A stretch of DNA of 64,000 bases from Paenibacillus dendritiformis. GTDB taxonomy: Bacteria; Bacillota; Bacilli; Paenibacillales; Paenibacillaceae. The notes under the pieces are model-generated. The model did no database searches and was not told where the DNA came from. It saw nothing but the letters and a program-made list of their open reading frames with translations. Positions 62,458-64,000 of this stretch are shown here, piece by piece. Position numbers and translations under genes: made by a program. The DNA lies in contig NZ_OX216966.1 of assembly GCF_945605565.1 (NCBI RefSeq), positions 1,991,001-2,055,000 of the forward strand. The letters are read 5' to 3'. Each line of letters begins with the position of its first letter. Position 1 is the first letter of the stretch.

Positions 62458-62859
62458 TCAAGATTTCGGCGCGGACGCAACCGGCTGACCCGATTCGGCA
62501 GGAGCTTCATCAGACAGTCCTGCATTGGCTTTGGCCGGATCAAAGGTCAGGATGGTCCGGCAGAACATGCAGCGGTCTGTCTTGCCGATCATTTTCGTCG
62601 GCTTGCCGCATTCCGGGCATTCCAGCGCGACGACACTCGTGGAGAGCATGCCGGCCCAAAAATAAATGCCCATGCTTCCCAATAGAAGAATGCCGCCAAG
62701 CACCATGAATACCGCAGCGAACGGACGGCCCTGCACGCCCCACATCAATATGCCGGAGGTGCCCAAGATCATCATACCCATGCCTGCTAAAATAAGGACG
62801 AGCCCCCACAACCGGAATTCACTAAGCTTGCTTGTCTTAAATAGCCGAGTGTTCATCAT
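62458..62859 (-). CDS. ygzB: DUF2614 zinc-ribbon membrane protein (YgzB-like)
   Basis: A 133-residue protein: two membrane helices (about 17-38 and 48-70), then a zinc ribbon VVALECPECGKPTKMIGKTDRCMFCR with two CxxC pairs and a variable tail. FWAGMLST before the ribbon is typical of YgzB. In B. subtilis ygzB lies next to perR; here a GH18 gene has been inserted between them and ygzB-like is on the opposite strand. ATG 62859 follows GGGAGGCTC. Confidence 0.87.
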   Translation of the reverse strand: MMNTRLFKTSKLSEFRLWGLVLILAGMGMMILGTSGILMWGVQGRPFAAVFMVLGGILLLGSMGIYFWAGMLSTSVVALECPECGKPTKMIGKTDRCMFCRTILTFDPAKANAGLSDEAPAESGQPVASAPKS

Positions 62860-62991
62860 GAGCCTCCCATTACATGTCTTGAAAATGTTTTGCAACATAG
62901 AAGGAAAGAGAGAATCTATGTAGAATTATAAACATGAATCAAGACAAAAGAAAGCTGGTTGGCAAGAAAGTCGAAAAAGCGTGGGATTCAT

Positions 62992-63879
62992 ATGAAGCAA
63001 GCAATAGACAAGGTCAAGATGGAGCAATGGATGAACGCGCCGCACATTCAAGGCGTTCTTCAGTTGATCCCTGACTCGAGGAAGCTGGCAGTACAGGAAT
63101 ACCACAGGTGTGATCACCTGTATATCGTTATCGATGAACAGTGTCCGTCTTCTCCCTATCATACGCAGACGGAGCAGGACAGCTCCATCACGCAGTGGAT
63201 ATTCATCCATCCGGATCAGTGGAGAGCATGGAGCACATCAATGGAGGGTCTGCCTATGATGTCTTCCTTTGGACGAACCGAGATTATCGCCGATCGCAGC
63301 GGTATGCTGGCGGAATGGCAGCAGCTGCATCGTGCGGGCGGCAAGGAATTATTTCAATCGGAATACATGAAGATGTATGCGATGTTCCTGGACTGCTACT
63401 CCCAGGCCAAGCAATTTGCAGGTGCAGGACATATGCTGGATGCTTATCGCTTCGTAGATCAAGCGTTCTATTATTGGGCACGCATTGCCGTGATGGAACA
63501 GAAGGAAATACCGTCGCCAGCACTGTGGCAGCAGGTCAAGCTATTGAATCTCGGCGTATATAAAATGTATGAGGAATTTACGACAAGCACGGAGACCGTG
63601 GCCCAGCGAATCGAGCTGGCGCTGCTCGCTTGCGAGTTTTCTCTCTCTACCAAGAGCGCGGAATGCTGTCATCCGTTATTGGAATGGATTAAGGAACACG
63701 GCGCGCCGGTTGCTATCACGGATGTGCTGGAGCATGCCGAATTCAGGGCGCTTACGGAATATTTGCCCATGTTGTTGAAGAAGCTCGCTTATCGAGGATA
63801 TTTGCGCGAGAAGCTGGTTGACCATCCATCTCCTTACGGGGAGTTGGGAAGAACGCCGGCTTATGAATGGGCAGGCTAA
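62992..63879 (+). CDS. ygxA: Nucleotidyltransferase-like protein (YgxA-like)
   Basis: A 295-residue protein (306 if TTG 62959 is used) similar in setting and sequence to B. subtilis YgxA. The N-terminal part is an alpha/beta nucleotidyltransferase-like domain lacking an obvious GS...D-x-D site; the second half (about 120-295) is helical with HMLDAYRFVDQAFYYWARIAV. Neither start has a strong ribosome binding site; ATG 62992 fits homologs better. Function unknown. In B. subtilis this gene directly precedes an rRNA operon, and the same seems true here. Confidence 0.78.
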   Translation: MKQAIDKVKMEQWMNAPHIQGVLQLIPDSRKLAVQEYHRCDHLYIVIDEQCPSSPYHTQTEQDSSITQWIFIHPDQWRAWSTSMEGLPMMSSFGRTEIIADRSGMLAEWQQLHRAGGKELFQSEYMKMYAMFLDCYSQAKQFAGAGHMLDAYRFVDQAFYYWARIAVMEQKEIPSPALWQQVKLLNLGVYKMYEEFTTSTETVAQRIELALLACEFSLSTKSAECCHPLLEWIKEHGAPVAITDVLEHAEFRALTEYLPMLLKKLAYRGYLREKLVDHPSPYGELGRTPAYEWAG

Positions 63880-63897
63880 CCATACATGAACCACTTT

Positions 63898-63932
63898 GCC
63901 GCATCCAATCCGGATGCGGCGTTATTTTTTTA
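63898..63932 (+). terminator. Terminator after the ygxA-like gene
   Basis: Perfect GCCGCATCC / GGATGCGGC stem with a 5-nt loop followed by GTTATTTTTTT. Confidence 0.9.
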
Positions 63933-63941
63933 AAAAAGGGA

Positions 63942-63971
63942 TTGACTTCACCGGAATGGATATGATACATT
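63942..63971 (+). promoter_or_regulatory. Probable promoter of an rRNA operon beyond the window
   Basis: TTGACT (63942-63947), 18-nt spacer (17 if read as ATACAT), TACATT (63966-63971), directly after the ygxA-like terminator. By synteny with B. subtilis perR-ygzB-ygxA-rrnD it should drive a 16S rRNA gene starting right of the window. Confidence 0.5.
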
Positions 63972-64000
63972 AGTATTCGCCCTTCTGAAGGAGGCAAGTG

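Overview
The window looks like a chromosomal segment of a spore-forming Gram-positive bacterium of the Paenibacillus type. Supporting signs are strong AGGAGG ribosome binding sites, moderately high GC in the genes, a YyaC-type sporulation protein, gatCAB, and a perR - ygzB-like - ygxA-like block followed by what looks like an rRNA-type promoter at the right edge (the order perR-ygzB-ygxA-rrn is known from Bacillus subtilis). The genus is an inference from gene content; no rRNA gene is inside the window.

Layout. 1-945: a hierarchical tandem repeat (57-nt monomers in 171-nt trimers), non-coding. 1.1-10.7 kb: an IclR-regulated operon with a complete dipeptide/oligopeptide-type ABC importer, an M20 metallopeptidase, a DUF1177 protein and an AroM-family protein, probably uptake and breakdown of an unidentified amide or peptide-like compound. 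10.7-11.5 kb: dispersed repeats, including stray copies of the monomer at the left edge. 11.5-18.5 kb: a secreted GH8 glucanase/chitosanase, a three-gene Gtr-like lipid-linked glycosylation cassette, a radical-SAM anSME-like enzyme with a SEC-C tail, and a secreted SH3-repeat protein. 18.6-20.7 kb: a YpmS-like protein and a TcyP-type cystine transporter.

20.9-31.3 kb is the most striking block: a general-stress (sigma-B) island. It holds rsbV-rsbW-sigB, a response-regulator/PP2C phosphatase (RsbY-like), a 1129-residue hybrid sensor kinase with two receiver domains (RsbK-like), a CheR-type methyltransferase (RsbM-like), an additional receiver-kinase, and small stress-type genes (DUF1328, YtxG-like, YtxH-like). 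I can read four sites matching the sigma-B promoter (GTTTNN-N14/15-GGNTAN or close) in front of rsbV, the YtxG-like gene, the DUF1328 gene and the ytxH-like gene; two of them are divergent. The circuit reads as: RsbK senses and phosphorylates RsbY, RsbY dephosphorylates RsbV, RsbV sequesters RsbW, and sigma-B is released, with RsbM tuning RsbK.

31.4-49.5 kb is a mixed housekeeping and surface region: PAP2 phosphatase, asparaginase, CutC, DUF1128, YyaC, a 31-codon holin-like toxin gene with a near-perfect Shine-Dalgarno, alpha/beta hydrolase, PilZ protein, a secreted Ca-loop protein, an O-antigen-ligase-like polymerase, a tandem pair of secreted paralogs, a hydroxyacid dehydrogenase, a luciferase-like oxidoreductase, a cupredoxin, DedA, thioredoxin-like and metallo-beta-lactamase-fold proteins. 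49.6-56 kb: a prolidase, a 1-kb non-coding array of CTGCA hairpins bounded by degenerate direct repeats, then gatCAB. 56-64 kb: GNAT, MgtC, an ECF sigma factor followed by two membrane proteins (one LiaF/DUF4097-like), PerR, a GH18 hydrolase, YgzB-like and YgxA-like proteins.

No CRISPR array, insertion sequence, prophage, tRNA or rRNA gene was recognised. Function calls are from sequence motifs and remembered family features; no database search was run.
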